Shown here piece by piece: positions 52,588 to 63,884 of a DNA stretch of 64,000 nucleotides. The stretch spans positions 12,648,001-12,712,000 of the forward strand of contig OW121771.1 of NCBI GenBank assembly GCA_933228765.1, written 5' to 3'. The position numbers and the translations under genes are program-made. Positions within the stretch are counted from its first letter, which is position 1. Each line of letters starts with the position of its first letter. The notes under the pieces are model-generated. The model had not been told where the DNA came from. It worked only from the letters and a program-made list of their open reading frames with translations, and did no database searches. Source of the stretch: Miltochrista miniata. Lineage: Eukaryota; Arthropoda; Insecta; Lepidoptera; Erebidae.

Positions 52588-53552
52588 CATACGTTTCAGA
52601 GTGGCGTTCTATCTCCTCTTTTATTCTGTATCTTCATCAACTCGGCTACGAGTCTTATTTCCAGTAACTTCCATCTCTACGCTGACGACTTGCAGCTGTA
52701 CCGACGTTTTTCGGCCACTGACGCCCCATTTGGCATATCGTGCATTAACCGCGACTTAGACGAAGCGACTGGGCTAATTCGGTCGGACTGCGCATCAACC
52801 CTCTGAAGTCGCAAGCCATCGTCATTAGCAGTAAGTATCAAACTGACAATATGCCGGTGTCTGAACTGGATCCAGTTCTTTTGACCGGTATTCAGATACC
52901 CTACGCAGACACTGTGAAGAACCTGGGAGTGATCATGGACACCACGCTATCCTGGAGTGCCCATATTAGTGACGTCAGCAAGAAAGTGCACTTCTCCTTT
53001 CATTCGTTGAAGTGCCTCCAGAGCCTCTTACCCTTGAGGACGAAAATTAGTCTTGCTCTAACTATTATTCAGCCCATTATTGACTACGCCGACGCCTGCT
53101 ATTTAGACGCCACTGAGGAGCTTCTGGATAAACTTGAGAGGTTGCAAAATTTGTGTATACGCTTTATATTCAATCTTAGAAAGTTCGATCATGTTTCTCA
53201 CTTTCGCAAAGAACTCAAGTGGCTCCCAATCCGCCTTCGCCGTAACACTCGAATCCTCTGCCTCCTTTACAATATCCTTTATAATCCATCTTCACCTCCC
53301 TATCTAAAGGAAAGGTTCTCTTTTGTTCGTTCTCCTGATGCTCTCTGCAGATCTCACCTACGCTCAAATCTTAAATTTCCTTCTCACAAAACCGGTTTTT
53401 TTCATCCTCTTTCACCGTGCATGCAGTCAGACTATGGAACTCACTTCCGCCTGGTATCAGGGACAGTAAAACTATCACCACTTTTAAAAAGCAAGTCCGT
53501 GGACACTATTTTTTTTTGTTGCCTACGGATTTTTAGTTTTGGAATAATTTAA
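52588..53552 (+). pseudogene. Jockey/CR1-like RT fragment with frameshift
   Basis: The first frame reads SGVLSPLLFCIFIN and YADD (52678-52689) up to about 52780. The frame then shifts (LRINPLKSQAIVISS, out of phase with the first) and continues as NLGVIMDTTLSWSAHISDV, IIDYADACYL, LERLQNLCIRFIFNLR to the C-terminus. The endonuclease and N-terminal RT are missing. It is inactive. Confidence 0.8.
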
Positions 53553-53734
53553 TTTACTTTTTATTTATTTAAATACTTTGTTGATTCAATGTGAAAAACA
53601 TTTAAATTTCAACCTTATTGTTCTACAACTTTAATTTGTGTTGATTATGTAAGTACTTACTATTTCTGTTGTTTATTATTAATGAATAAAACTTGATATG
53701 GTATTTATTTTATAAAAAAATAAATGTCAAATAA

Positions 53735-53850
53735 TAAAAAAATCGATTAATTTAAAAAAATCGATTATTTTCTTGAGAAAAATCGATAATTTACTAATCG
53801 ATTTTTCATGCTAAAGAAAAAATCGATTAACTAAAAATCGTTTTTTTATG
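53735..53850. repeat. ATCGATTA-rich tract
   Basis: At least five atcgatta / aatcgat motifs. A similar tract lies at 52388-52470 on the other side of the RT fragment. Confidence 0.7.
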
Positions 53851-54333
53851 TACAATGTCACATCCCTATGTCGCACTGAACGACGCCGTATATGAAGCTG
53901 CGTGCAACGCGGCGGATGCAGCGCCGAGTGAAGCTGCGTGCCACGCGGCGGACGCAGCGCCGAGAGAAGCCACGCCACGCGCGTCGCTCGACGCCCCGCG
54001 TATCCTTAAACGAGCTCCTACATTTCTATATGTTTGATTTTGCGCGTGACGCTACGCGGGCCGCTTCACGCGCCGCCTGACTATAAACGGTCAAATCGCT
54101 TTACGCGCCGCTGCAAGCCACGCCGTACGCGACGCTTGACGCCCCGCGTCTCCTTAAACGAGCCCAGCCTTCTAACCTAACCTATCCAAATCAGATTATT
54201 TTGAAATTATATTTTATAAAACGTAGCCCTAGGAACCATTATGCATTGTGTTTGTTATATATTTCGACCAATATGGCATTCAAACTTAGAAATTTAGAAC
54301 TTATGTCAAATAACTTTATATATTTTGATGCAT

Positions 54334-55138
54334 TATACAGGGTGAATTTTTCAAAAGGGATTGCATGGCCAAATCCGAAACTATAAGGAATAGCGAAAAA
54401 TGCTCAAAGGAGTCACGAGCCCGATTTTATTGAAACTTAAAACCTCATCATTAGATTTTTGAAAAACCAATAATCCTAGCTGGGAATTGAACCCATTGAT
54501 TTTGAAAAAAAATTCACGCCCTATATTATTACACCATTCGATAGTGTTGCTATTAAGGATCATATTCTGGGAAGTAATTACATACGGCAAACTAAGGGAA
54601 AATGCTCATCTTTCGTATTTTTCTTACGTTATCTGATGAATTGTTCAAAATGTAGACCATTGTTTTTAATACATAGCTGGATTCGAGACCTCAACGATCA
54701 TACTGCATACAATATTATTGATTCCGTTTAGAATATTCCTCAAAGAATCATTCTGAGCATGATTTAAAACACGGAATAGTTACGAACTATTCTGGAAATT
54801 CGGACGAAATAAATTATGATACAAAATTTAGGTACAAGAAATATGAATTCCATCAAAATTCGAAACGAAAAATTCCTTAAATTTGTCGTATATTATTACT
54901 TCGCAGAATTTGATCCTTATCAGCGACACTATCATATGGTGTAATATAAAGGATGTGTTTTTTTTTTCAAAATCAATAGATTCGATTCCCAGCTAGGATT
55001 ATTGGTTTTTCAAAAATCTAATGATGACGTTTTAAGTTTTATCAAAATCGGGCTCGTGACTCCTTTGAGCATTTTTAGCTATTCCTTATAATTTAGGATT
55101 TGGCCATCCAAGCCCTTTTCAAAAATTCACCCTGTATA
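54334..55138. mobile_element. 805-bp foldback element with about 270-bp arms
   Basis: The termini tatacagggtgaattttt... and ...aaaaattcaccctgtata. The arms 54334-54602 and 54868-55138 are similar but visibly diverged. Each arm includes a tRNA box-B-like motif (ttgaaccca / gattcgattccc). A partial copy lies at 16722-17190. Confidence 0.8.
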
Positions 55139-55339
55139 TGTCGGAGTAGACATGCGGCAGCTGTTTTTAAAAAGCGCAGGCCCGCTGACCTGGAGTAGGT
55201 CATCGGGTCTGCTTTATGCTTTATTACACTTATAGATGGATATCTAGTTAAATAACAGTGAAATAAATACTTAGGCGGTATTTATTTCCGAAACACAGTA
55301 ATCAAAACAAGCAAATGGAACACCAATGAAATAAAATCA

Positions 55340-55465
55340 AATGAAATGAAAAATCTTTATTCATGTAAGTCACAATCTACATTTACTGCCAGATTCGCAA
55401 CGCAATAGGTAGAGCTGGAGAAAAAAGAACCTGGCAATAAAACTCCGGCCACTCTTTTAATTTCC
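55340..55465 (-). mobile_element. 3' UTR copy of the 1-4530 LINE family
   Basis: 'tttactgccagattcgcaa', 'ggtagagctggagaa' and 'acctggcaataaaactcc' are the reverse complement of 4350-4445. The tail is gaaat/ttca-type at 55340-55352. Confidence 0.85.
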
Positions 55466-56181
55466 ATTAGGTTATTACAACATAATTTTTAATCCAAATT
55501 AAAACCAACATAGAATCTACTCACAATGTTTTCTCTCCAAATTCCAGCAACCAAGTGAGCCCTCGGCCACAACCACTGTCTATTTATAAATCCCCGCCAC
55601 TCAAATTGTTCTCACAAAACACGTGGCTTGATATTTAATGTTTTCTTTTTAAATCAAAGAAATGTGGTTCAATTTATTTTTGAGAAATAAAGTTATTAAT
55701 TTAATTAGTCAAACAAACTGTTAAATTGAATGAAATCGTTAAAATACAAAGATTAATTCATTCTCAGTAAAATGAACATTGCCGGAACTATAGGAATAAC
55801 AAAAATCCTGTTTTGATTAAAAACATTTTTAAATGTCGACAATATTCGTATTAATTGTCAATAAGAATTTAACAATAGTCTTTATTGTAGGTTCTTACGA
55901 ACCTACATAGTCACATAACACTTAGGTAACCTAATTAGTTCAACACTACATCAAGTTATACAAATCAGTGTTAATAAATTCTACAACTATTTCTATTCGA
56001 ACCTTATATCACAAAATAGTAAGGTATCAGTAAAGTTGCTCATTGTAATGGTTTTAATCTATTTATAATCAAATAGATTTTAATAATTAGTAATTCTCGG
56101 TGTGGCGACATATATTTAGATTTTCGGTATTTTAACTTTATATATTCCAACCATACTTATGTATTTTGAAATTATATATTA
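55466..56181. other. No gene recognised
   Basis: AT-rich; nothing identified. Confidence 0.4.
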
Positions 56182-56775
56182 CTAGCTGACCCGCGCAACT
56201 TCGTTTGCGCCACATAAGAGAGAGTATTACCTGTTCCCGTCGCATTTACTCCCGTCGCGTTGCGTTTACTCCCGTAGCGTCCCGTCGTTAATATTCAATA
56301 CTACGTGGGAAAGAGAGAGAGAGCGAGGGAGAGAAAGGTTTCTCGTCGCGTGTATTCCCTTCGCAATATTTTTAAGAACAATTTCGTTTAAGAAAGAGGT
56401 ATCCCGTGGCATAATTGTAGAAAAAAATTGATTGCCATTAAAATGGTTATTGTGCACCAACTTTTTTTTAGAACTTTTTCAGAGAAACAATTTGGTAGTA
56501 CATATTTTTTACATAACTATAAATATTTACGCAGCACACGCCACGAAGCTCTCAAAAGGAATAACTTTTCCCCCGTTTTTGAAACATTTACTATTACTGC
56601 TCCGCTCCTATTCGTTGTAGCGTGATGCTATATAGCCTATGACACTCCACAATAACGTAGCTTTCTATTGGTGAAAGAATTTTTAAAATCGGTTCAGTAG
56701 ATCCCGAGATTACCCCTTACAATTTAACAAATATACAAACACACAAACTTAACTTCTTTATAATATTAGTATAGA
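56182..56775 (-). mobile_element. Helitron of about 594 bp
   Basis: A|CTAGCTGACCCGCGCAAC, 'atttactcccgtcgcg', and 5' end 'tataatattagtataga'. Internal sequence resembles 56840-56960 and 60680-60775 (inverted). Confidence 0.7.
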
Positions 56776-57505
56776 CTAGTATAGATGATACGTACCCATT
56801 GCATTACTTTAGAACAAATGGAGGATTTCTTAAAAGTGGTTATTGTGCTCCAACCTTCAAAGATATTATGTACGCTCTTTTTTGAAACTATTTAGAAGGA
56901 ACAATTAAGTAATATTTACACTATTTCACACAACGGAAGCTGTCAATTAATTAAACTTCAGTACCAGATCGATTCGTTTAATAATAGATTATATACTGGT
57001 TGAATTTATAGTCGTTCTGGACCCGAGAGGGGGTTACTCGGAATCAATAATGGAACCATTTCGGAGTGTCAAAACAGCTGTGCAGGTTATAATAAAAAAA
57101 TGACTTCTATGTAATCTTTATCACTCGTTCGAGTTGAAACATTAGTAGCGCTTCGATTATTCATTGAACTTTTCAATGAATGAAACTCCGAAACCCATAG
57201 GTACCTACTACGCCGCGGCGCGTGTCTCCATGTGATCCTCCATTGGCCGAATGCATCGTTTCGATAATAATAGGTACTTAGATAATAATAAAGGACTCCA
57301 ATTTCTCCTTCATACTTTACGCGGGCTTAGGACCGTCGGAAATACTTTAATATTGTTCTATTTTACGGTGAATTAATAAGGTTTATGTAATAATAATGAA
57401 AATAAACACGAACAAATAGGGAGTATTTCCGGCGTATTTAAAAAACTGGAGCTATTTACAAAATACTTCAACTTAAATACCTAGACCTACCTATTCACAG
57501 TTTAT
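56776..57505. other. No gene; Helitron-related scrap
   Basis: 56840-56960 is inverted at 60680-60775. The remainder is unassigned. Confidence 0.4.
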
Positions 57506-57735
57506 TTACACTTCCCTGTACCTTAACAACTGCTCAAAATGGAGTCCAGAACGTTCGATACACAAACGGGCACGTTTTAGGCTATTGTCTTTTAGTTTAT
57601 TCAATGTGTTTCTGTCACTTTTCACTATTTCAAAGGCGTCCACTATCGCACTGCGTAATTCATCACGAGATTCGTACTCTCGAGTGTAAACTAATCGTTT
57701 TATTTCCGACCACAAATAAAAGTCGATCGCGACGA
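57506..57735 (-). pseudogene. mariner/Tc1-like transposase C-terminus
   Basis: The minus frame reads DFYLWSEIKRLVYTREYESR ... RARLCIERSGLHFEQLL, the C-terminal region of IS630-Tc1-mariner-type DDE transposases in insects (the DFxLW motif, then ...GxHFEQLL). The catalytic core and TIRs are not visible. Confidence 0.6.
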
Positions 57736-58299
57736 CAATACTGCGTGCGAGTTATAGTCGAACTGCGCGCCGCGGTCGCCGGTCGGCGGCGCGGTCGGCC
57801 GAGCGTATTTACCTACCTACAAGAGGTAACTAGTCGAGTACCTACCGACGTTACTTGGCAACGAGTCCACGTGGACCGATGCGTTCATGCGTTGTGATTG
57901 GTCGAATTTTCCCGGCGCGGTGACTCTTGTTACTGATTGGAACGTTAGACATTGAATGAAAAATTGTAGTAGAAAATCGTAGTAAACGTATTTCGTGAAA
58001 TTTAAAGGAATAACCAGGTGTTCTAGTTTTGATTTTGGCAAACGATGTAGATTTTGACATTTACGTAATTTTTTATTGTTGATTTTCAAATTGACAGTGC
58101 CGATCGGTTCTGTTATCGAAACTGGGCCTAAACCTTTCCGTTCCAAAACGACTATAAATTCAACCAGTATAATAATAGGTTAGTCTAGTTTATTATTAGG
58201 TCTACAGTTTGAGTTTTACCGGTAAGTCTAATGGCATAAATATTCCCAATAGTATTACTGGTAAGACTATAGAGTAGTACTACTGGGAATAGGGGTTCT
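57736..58299. other. No gene recognised
   Basis: CpG-rich at 57720-57800, then AT-rich. ORFs here have no recognisable domain. Confidence 0.4.
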
Positions 58300-58414
58300 T
58301 TTCTTGATATAATATACCGCCTTCTTCCTTGTTCGGAGAGAAAAATATTCTCGGAAAGACATCTATGATTCTCGCATTATACTCGTATCATAAGTTAAGT
58401 AGGTAATCGATATA

Positions 58415-59333
58415 AATAAATGGTTTAAAAACCCTAGAAAAATACGCTTTTATAATGCACGAAAAAACCAAAAATAAATTATGGATCGTTCAAGTTGCCT
58501 CTATTTTTATTCAAAAGCGTGGGGCGCTGGAGCAGTAAAGACTTACCTGGCGGAAGCATGCAGCTTCCGCCAGGAAAGTGTCTTGTCAGATTAAGGATAA
58601 GGTCACATTTTTAAAAGCGTGTTGTTCTCGTGTTTAAACTATTAATTTAAACTGTCACGCTTTTATATGTCTATTGTCATTTTAAATTTCGGAATTGTAT
58701 TAACGATGATAGGCTTTAATTAAAATGCATAACATACTTACTTGAAAGTAAAGTAGTTAATCACGCCTACGCATTTTCAACACCCACTTTTGCCAGTTTT
58801 TTCGTGACGCCCGCGTAATAGGAACAAGCCTATTACCGTTACGGATCTCTAATAGATAATTCATAGGTAGGTCCTTAAAGTTTCGGCATTCCGAGATATT
58901 TAGTACAATATGTAGTAAACATGTAATAAGAATACAAACGCATATATCCCTAAGCAGGGTTTTAACGGTAACCAAAGATATCTCGTTCTCGAACAAGAAC
59001 TCTACATTTTGCCACTGTTAACGTATTCCCCTCATGTATCTACTTAATTGCCTGAAAGAAATGGCGTTCCCTTTGGCAGCATAAAAGTTATGGTCTTGTG
59101 CGACCTCATGCAGCTTTCGCCAGGATTTTTATTATATAAGGATTAGTATTAATAGGAATTTGTTTTTCTAGCGCCCCACGCTTTTGCAATTAAATATTAT
59201 AACTAAACGCACATAGTTTACACTTTAGCCTAGAAATAGAGGCAACTTGAACGATCCATAATTTATTTTTGGTTTTTTCGTGTATTATAAGAGCGTATTT
59301 TTCTAGGGTTTTTAAACCATTTATTTATTTTAT
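58415..59333. mobile_element. Foldback element, about 115-bp conserved arms
   Basis: 58415-58532 ('aaatggtttaaaaaccctag ... aagcgtggggcgct') is inverted at about 59170-59333. The interior has a 12-bp perfect hairpin cctggcggaagc/gcttccgccagg (58546-58574), repeated in part at 59107. Confidence 0.7.
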
Positions 59334-59362
59334 ACTTTTTAGTCACAACATTTATACCTTTA

Positions 59363-59580
59363 CTAGCTGTTCCCTGCGGCTTCATCCGCGTAGAAGTCGC
59401 TATTGCATAAAAGCATTACCCTCCTTTCGCGCAGTCAGTTAAAAAGTAGCCTATGTCCTTCCCTTAAACTCAAACTATCTTTATAACAAATTTCATCAAA
59501 ATCGGTTCAGTGGTTTAGACGTGAAAACGTAACAGACAGACAGACAGAGTTACTTTCGCATTTATAATATTAGTAGGGAT
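59363..59580 (-). mobile_element. Non-autonomous Helitron
   Basis: A|CTAGCTGTTCCCTGCGGC; 5' end 'tataatattagtaggga'; (CAGA)n at about 59533. Confidence 0.7.
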
Positions 59581-59708
59581 TTCTGTATTACATGGAGTTT
59601 TGTCTGAGTTCGACTAATGTGAAAATATTTCATTATTACTCTAATACATATACATTTTATGCAGTTACCTATGTCAATATTTACACTCAATATTAACTTC
59701 AATAAATA

Positions 59709-60672
59709 ACAGGTTTGTTATAACCTTAAACCGTAATCGTGGTCAAAGCTCATTACACGACTTTCTAACAAATCCAAACACAGCTATGATACGATGTTCA
59801 ATCACGAAGTTACAGTTCATATCTTACGACTCCATCATCAGATCAGTTTGACAGCACCATATTATTGTATTCTTATCAAAACTACAAACATCTGCCAATT
59901 TTCATGACGCTACGATCCTTGGAAGATGGTTAAATTAGTTACCTGAGATTCCATTGCATAGTTTTACAAGTCATTTAAAAAAGAGGTTTGTTATAACCTT
60001 GAAACCTAAGCCTGGTCAAAGTTCATTACAAGACTTTTCTGACGAATCCAAAAACAGATATAATACGATATTCCATCATGAAGTTCCAGTACCTATCTTC
60101 CGGCTCCATCATCATATCAGTTTGACAGCACCACATTATTGTATTGTCATCAGAACTACATACAGCAGCCAATTTTCATGACCCTACGATCCTTGGAAGC
60201 TGGTTAAATTAGCTACCTTAGATTCCACTTGTTTTCAGTGCCTATCTTCCGGCTCCATCATCATATCAGTTCGACAGTACCATATTATTGTATTGTCATC
60301 AGAACTACACACAGCTGCCAATTTTCATGACGCTACGATCCTTGGAAGCTGGTTAAATTAGCTACCTTAGATTCCACTTTTTCCATCGAAGTTTCAGTGC
60401 CTATCTTCCGGCTCCATCATCATATCAGTTTGACAGTACCATATTATTGTATTGTCATCAGAACTACATACAGCTGCCACTTTTCTTGACCCTACGATTT
60501 TTGGAAGCTGGTTAAATTAGCTACCTTAGATTCCACCTGTTTTCAGTGCCTATCTTCCGGCTCCATCATCATATCAGTTTGACAGTACCATATTTTTGTA
60601 TTTTTATCAAAACTACATACATCTGCCAATTTTCATGACGCTACGATCCTTGGAAGATGGTTAAATTAGTTA
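59709..60672. repeat. Tandem array of about 150-bp units (two longer units first)
   Basis: 'cctatcttccggctccatca' recurs at about 60091, 60241, 60399 and 60548, with a diverged copy near 59818. Each unit also has 'ctacgatccttggaag'. The first two units carry an extra segment starting 'aggtttgttataacctt'. Non-coding. Confidence 0.8.
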
Positions 60673-60679
60673 AACAGCT

Positions 60680-60784
60680 TCCGCAGTGTGAACTAGTGTT
60701 AATATTACTAAATTTTCCTCCTAAATAGTTTTAAAAAAGAGCGTACATAATATTCTTGAAGGTTGGATGACAATAACCGTTTTC
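60680..60784 (-). repeat. Helitron-related segment
   Basis: Inverse of 56840-56960 ('gagcgtacataatattcttg'). Confidence 0.5.
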
Positions 60785-61015
60785 TTTTTATTTTACGTGA
60801 GGGAAAATCCTCATGGATGTTACTAAAAACCTCAAAAACCTCTCGTAACGCCCAACAGCCTATGGTTGTGAGCCCCGGGTAAGCCCTCGGAAGGATGTCC
60901 CAGGAGTCCCAACAGACCTACGGCCGCCACTGCGGCCTCGCCCAGGGGGTGGTTCGGGTGCTATCCCGCGTCTTTGGGGGCTTTCGGGTGTGATCCCGCT
61001 TCTGGGTAAATGTGG
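60785..61015 (-). mobile_element. R1-type LINE 3' end
   Basis: 'acgtgagggaaaatcctcat', 'gccccgggtaagccctcgga', then GC-rich C-terminal-region sequence matching the inverse of 9630-9760. Confidence 0.7.
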
Positions 61016-61175
61016 GGTAGGACGACCCCCTGCCAGATGGAGCGACGACCTAAAGAAGGTTGCAGGGATTGACTGGATGCGCAAAGCGCAGGACCGTGTC
61101 TCGTGGCGAAATTTGGGAGAAGCCTATGTCCAGCAGTGGAGTGCTATAGACTGATTTGATTGATGATTGATTGAT
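61015..61175 (+). pseudogene. LINE C-terminal fragment (WMRKAQD family)
   Basis: A frame reads DWMRKAQDRVSWRNLGEAYV then QQWSAID and stop, followed by a (TTGA)n tail. Confidence 0.65.
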
Positions 61176-61439
61176 TAAATGCGTAGTTCTTGAGATCATC
61201 GTGCTAAAATAAACGAACGCACTCTGCAGATTTATAATATAAGTATAGATACATTTTTGTAACAAATGTAAAATGTAGCGACCGATTATAGAATAAAACG
61301 TTTCGTCACTTTTGTCCTATGTGGGAAATGAACCCAATTTTAATTTGAATTATGCATTTTGGCTTATTACAAAATAATTTCTGCCAAAAACATCTGTCAG
61401 GCGTCCTGCGACGGTTTACATTTCTATTATTACTGCTCG

Positions 61440-61722
61440 GTAGTATGGTGATATCTTACTCGCTTCAGAATAGTGCCGACGACATTTTCATAGTAACGGA
61501 GACGCTGGAACAGTTAGGCGGAATGATACACAGCCTAAACAGTGTTAATTTTGGCATGAGCTTGGAAAAAACCAAGGTCATGTTCAATGACCACGTCACA
61601 CTGGGACCAATCGACGTTGAAGTGGTGCTGGGAAAAAAAGAAACTGGACAGAGAAATCGCTAGAAGGATCCGGTTGGGCTGGACAGCGTTTAGCAAACTA
61701 CGTCGGGTTTTAAAATTCATCA
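61440..61722 (+). pseudogene. RTE-like RT palm fragment
   Basis: A frame reads SADDIFIVTETLEQLGGMIH ... MSLEKTKVMFNDHVTLGPID, then after a frame break RRIRLGWTAFSKLRRVLK. This is the YADD-to-thumb part of a second RTE-like lineage (Y replaced by S). It is truncated on both sides and abuts an opposing LINE 3' end at 61728. Confidence 0.65.
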
Positions 61723-61727
61723 CAACT

Positions 61728-62265
61728 TTTTTTTATTTTGCTCGCCAAATTGACGTGGCGCATCTAGCGATTGGGCGCCACTCTCACAGTCCGTAAGACT
61801 TCTGATATTTTGAGTGGTCCTCAAGTTGGCGGCCCTGTGATGTGCCTCTTCACGCTCCTCTTGACGAACGGGTTCTTCGAGATTGTAAGATGAGGGAAAC
61901 ACGTGTGCGTGCAGGTCGTTCCATGTTTTATAGTTCGACAGAGGAATAATCTTTTAAAAGGCTCAGTTCTGGCGAAGATTCTCTCCACTGTGTATGAGTG
62001 GCATCTCTGCCCGGCACGCGTTGTTCGGGATCGAAAAGGAGAGGGTGGAATCATGTTGAAGAGTTCAGTCAGAACATTCGCCGTGATACATTCGGTAGAA
62101 GGCAGCCAACGACGCTATGGTTCTTCGCTGCGCTAACGGTTCGAGGCCTCCTGTCACCTCAGGACAACCAATTATTCGGATAGCACGTTTCTCGCGGAGT
62201 CATCCCAAAGGCGAGAACAGTGTTCGACGCAAGGACGAATCTGCGTCTTGTACAGTAAACATCAA
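61728..62265 (-). pseudogene. LINE family X RT C-terminus and 3' end (longest copy)
   Basis: The minus strand reads GQRCHSYTVERIFARTEPFK, then FLCRTIKHGTTC (shifted), FVKRSVKRHITGPPT, and the 3' block to A/T at 61728. Upstream coding (62050-62265) is degraded. Confidence 0.7.
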
Positions 62266-62783
62266 ACAAGTCAATTAAAATCGGTAAATCAAGTAAATTA
62301 AAATCGGTTAAGTCATTTCAAAGTTTATTTATTACTAACAAACAAATCATTCCTATTTATAATATTAGTAATACATAGCTCACTGTGAGCCTAACTATCA
62401 AGTCAATAACTTACTGGTTCCGTACAATAAATAACTAATTTATGGTTGAGCGGTTGCTAACCTTTATCTAGAAGATTACGCTGTAAGTAAACTTATCTAA
62501 CTTTGTTTTACTTAAAGCTATTTTCTGAGTTTCAGTAATAAATAAGATTTACTTACTTATTTCATTAAAAGCTTTGTCTTTCTTTCGAGAGGGAGGGGGA
62601 GATTAAAGATTCATGTTACCTTTTTAGAAAAGTAATATTTCCTTAAGGCTTAAAGGAAGTGAAAATGGGAGGAAATAGTAGTTTTTTTAAGGCGCAAGGG
62701 GAAGAAAGAATTTAAAAGAAACATACATAATATCCTCTGAATTAAATGTTTATCGAGCAATCGGTATGTCAACTTTTTATTAA
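62266..62783. other. No gene recognised
   Basis: AT-rich; nothing identified. Confidence 0.4.
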
Positions 62784-63081
62784 CTAGCTGTTGCTCGCGA
62801 CTTCGTACGCGTGAAAATTGTGTTATAATGCCAATTTGATTGCTATCTGCTTAGCCCCTAGGATATGTAGCGTGATATTCAACAGCAGGCAGTCACAACC
62901 TGCGCCTGTTCATTTAAACACGGCAATACGGCTCACAACGTATTACGTGGGACAAATTATAAAAAAAGGTGAAATGTGGGTATATAATATGCCTCTGCCT
63001 ACCCCTTCGGGGATAAAGGCGTGATGATGAAATCTCCAATGTACAGTTTTGACTTTTCTATCATTTCATTATATGTATAGA
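62784..63081 (-). mobile_element. Helitron interrupted by SINE
   Basis: A|CTAGCTGTTGCTCGCGAC at the left; 5' end on the right 'attatatgtataga', as in 35297-35629. The SINE 3' portion occupies 62881-63029. Confidence 0.65.
62881..63029 (+). mobile_element. SINE 3' portion inside Helitron
   Basis: 'cagcaggcagtcacaacctg' through 'ctgcctaccccttcgggg' and 'ataaaggcgtgatgatga'. Confidence 0.75.
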
Positions 63082-63114
63082 TTATACTTGTACTTACACT
63101 TATCTATACTAATA

Positions 63115-63301
63115 CTAGCTGACCCGCGCAACTTCGTTTGCGTGATAAATGAAGAACCGCTCGACCGATTTTGAGCAAACTTCACATAAACCATCTACTA
63201 AATAGTCCGAACAAAGCCCTAAAATTTGGTTTGGTTAGGTGAGCCCGTTCTTGAGTTATAAAATTACAACGAAAAGTGGCATTGATTTTTATATATATAG
63301 A
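63115..63301 (-). mobile_element. Non-autonomous Helitron
   Basis: A|CTAGCTGACCCGCGCAAC; 5' end 'ttttatatatatagatt' on the right. Confidence 0.65.
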
Positions 63302-63304
63302 TTA

Positions 63305-63475
63305 TTAAGTGGAAAGATTTGATTGTGCGTTCATTTGTTTGCATCGAATAGGCTCCGAAACTACAAAACCGATTGAAGAATTCTTTCACTGTTGGAAAGC
63401 TACCCGGGTAACATACGCCATATTATATTCCCGTATTGCTACGTTCCCTATTAAATTATAAACTGAAAAAAATAA
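63305..63475 (+). mobile_element. Helitron (subfamily a) 5' fragment
   Basis: 'agtggaaagatttgattgtg', 'gaagaattctttcactgttg', 'gctacccgggtaac' match 22972-23150. Confidence 0.55.
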
Positions 63476-63542
63476 GAAAATCTAATTAAAGCTCCGAAAA
63501 TTTTAAGAATTTCGTTATATGAGAGCCATAAAGGGATTTTAT

Positions 63543-63862
63543 GGTTTACTAATGTTTGCCATAATTTAAAATGCCATAATTTCATATGCCATACTGGTAT
63601 TTGCCATAATTTCATTAGACATGACGCTTCAGTTGCCATAATCGTGAAATGACATAAAATGACTTTCACTAATTCCATTGGTCATAATCGATCAAGTGTC
63701 ATAATAATTTAAATCCATAAATGTATTTGCCATAATTTTCGTTTTCAATAATGCCATTTTCCATAACGTTTATTCACCATAATATAAATAAAGATAATTT
63801 ATACGACACAGATAATTTATTCACAATTAAACCTAAAACTAAACCTCATATGGCGTCTACTA
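63543..63862 (-). repeat. ATTATGGCA-rich element (copy 2)
   Basis: Inverted near-copy of 39292-39612; tgccataat units throughout. Confidence 0.75.
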
Positions 63863-63884
63863 ACTAAGCACTTCTGGGTGGTTT

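Larger units (their letters stand above)
51963..54200. mobile_element. TIR-like element with TTAGG-bearing ends
   Basis: The left 'aatccgatttggatagg' plus ttaggttaggttagg and, inside, 'ctcgtttaaggagacgcgg' are inverted at 54150-54197. The interior beside each end is GC-rich with repeated 'gcggcggatgaagctgcggg'-like units. A LINE fragment flanked by ATCGAT-rich DNA occupies the centre. The exact termini and target duplication are unclear. Confidence 0.5.
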
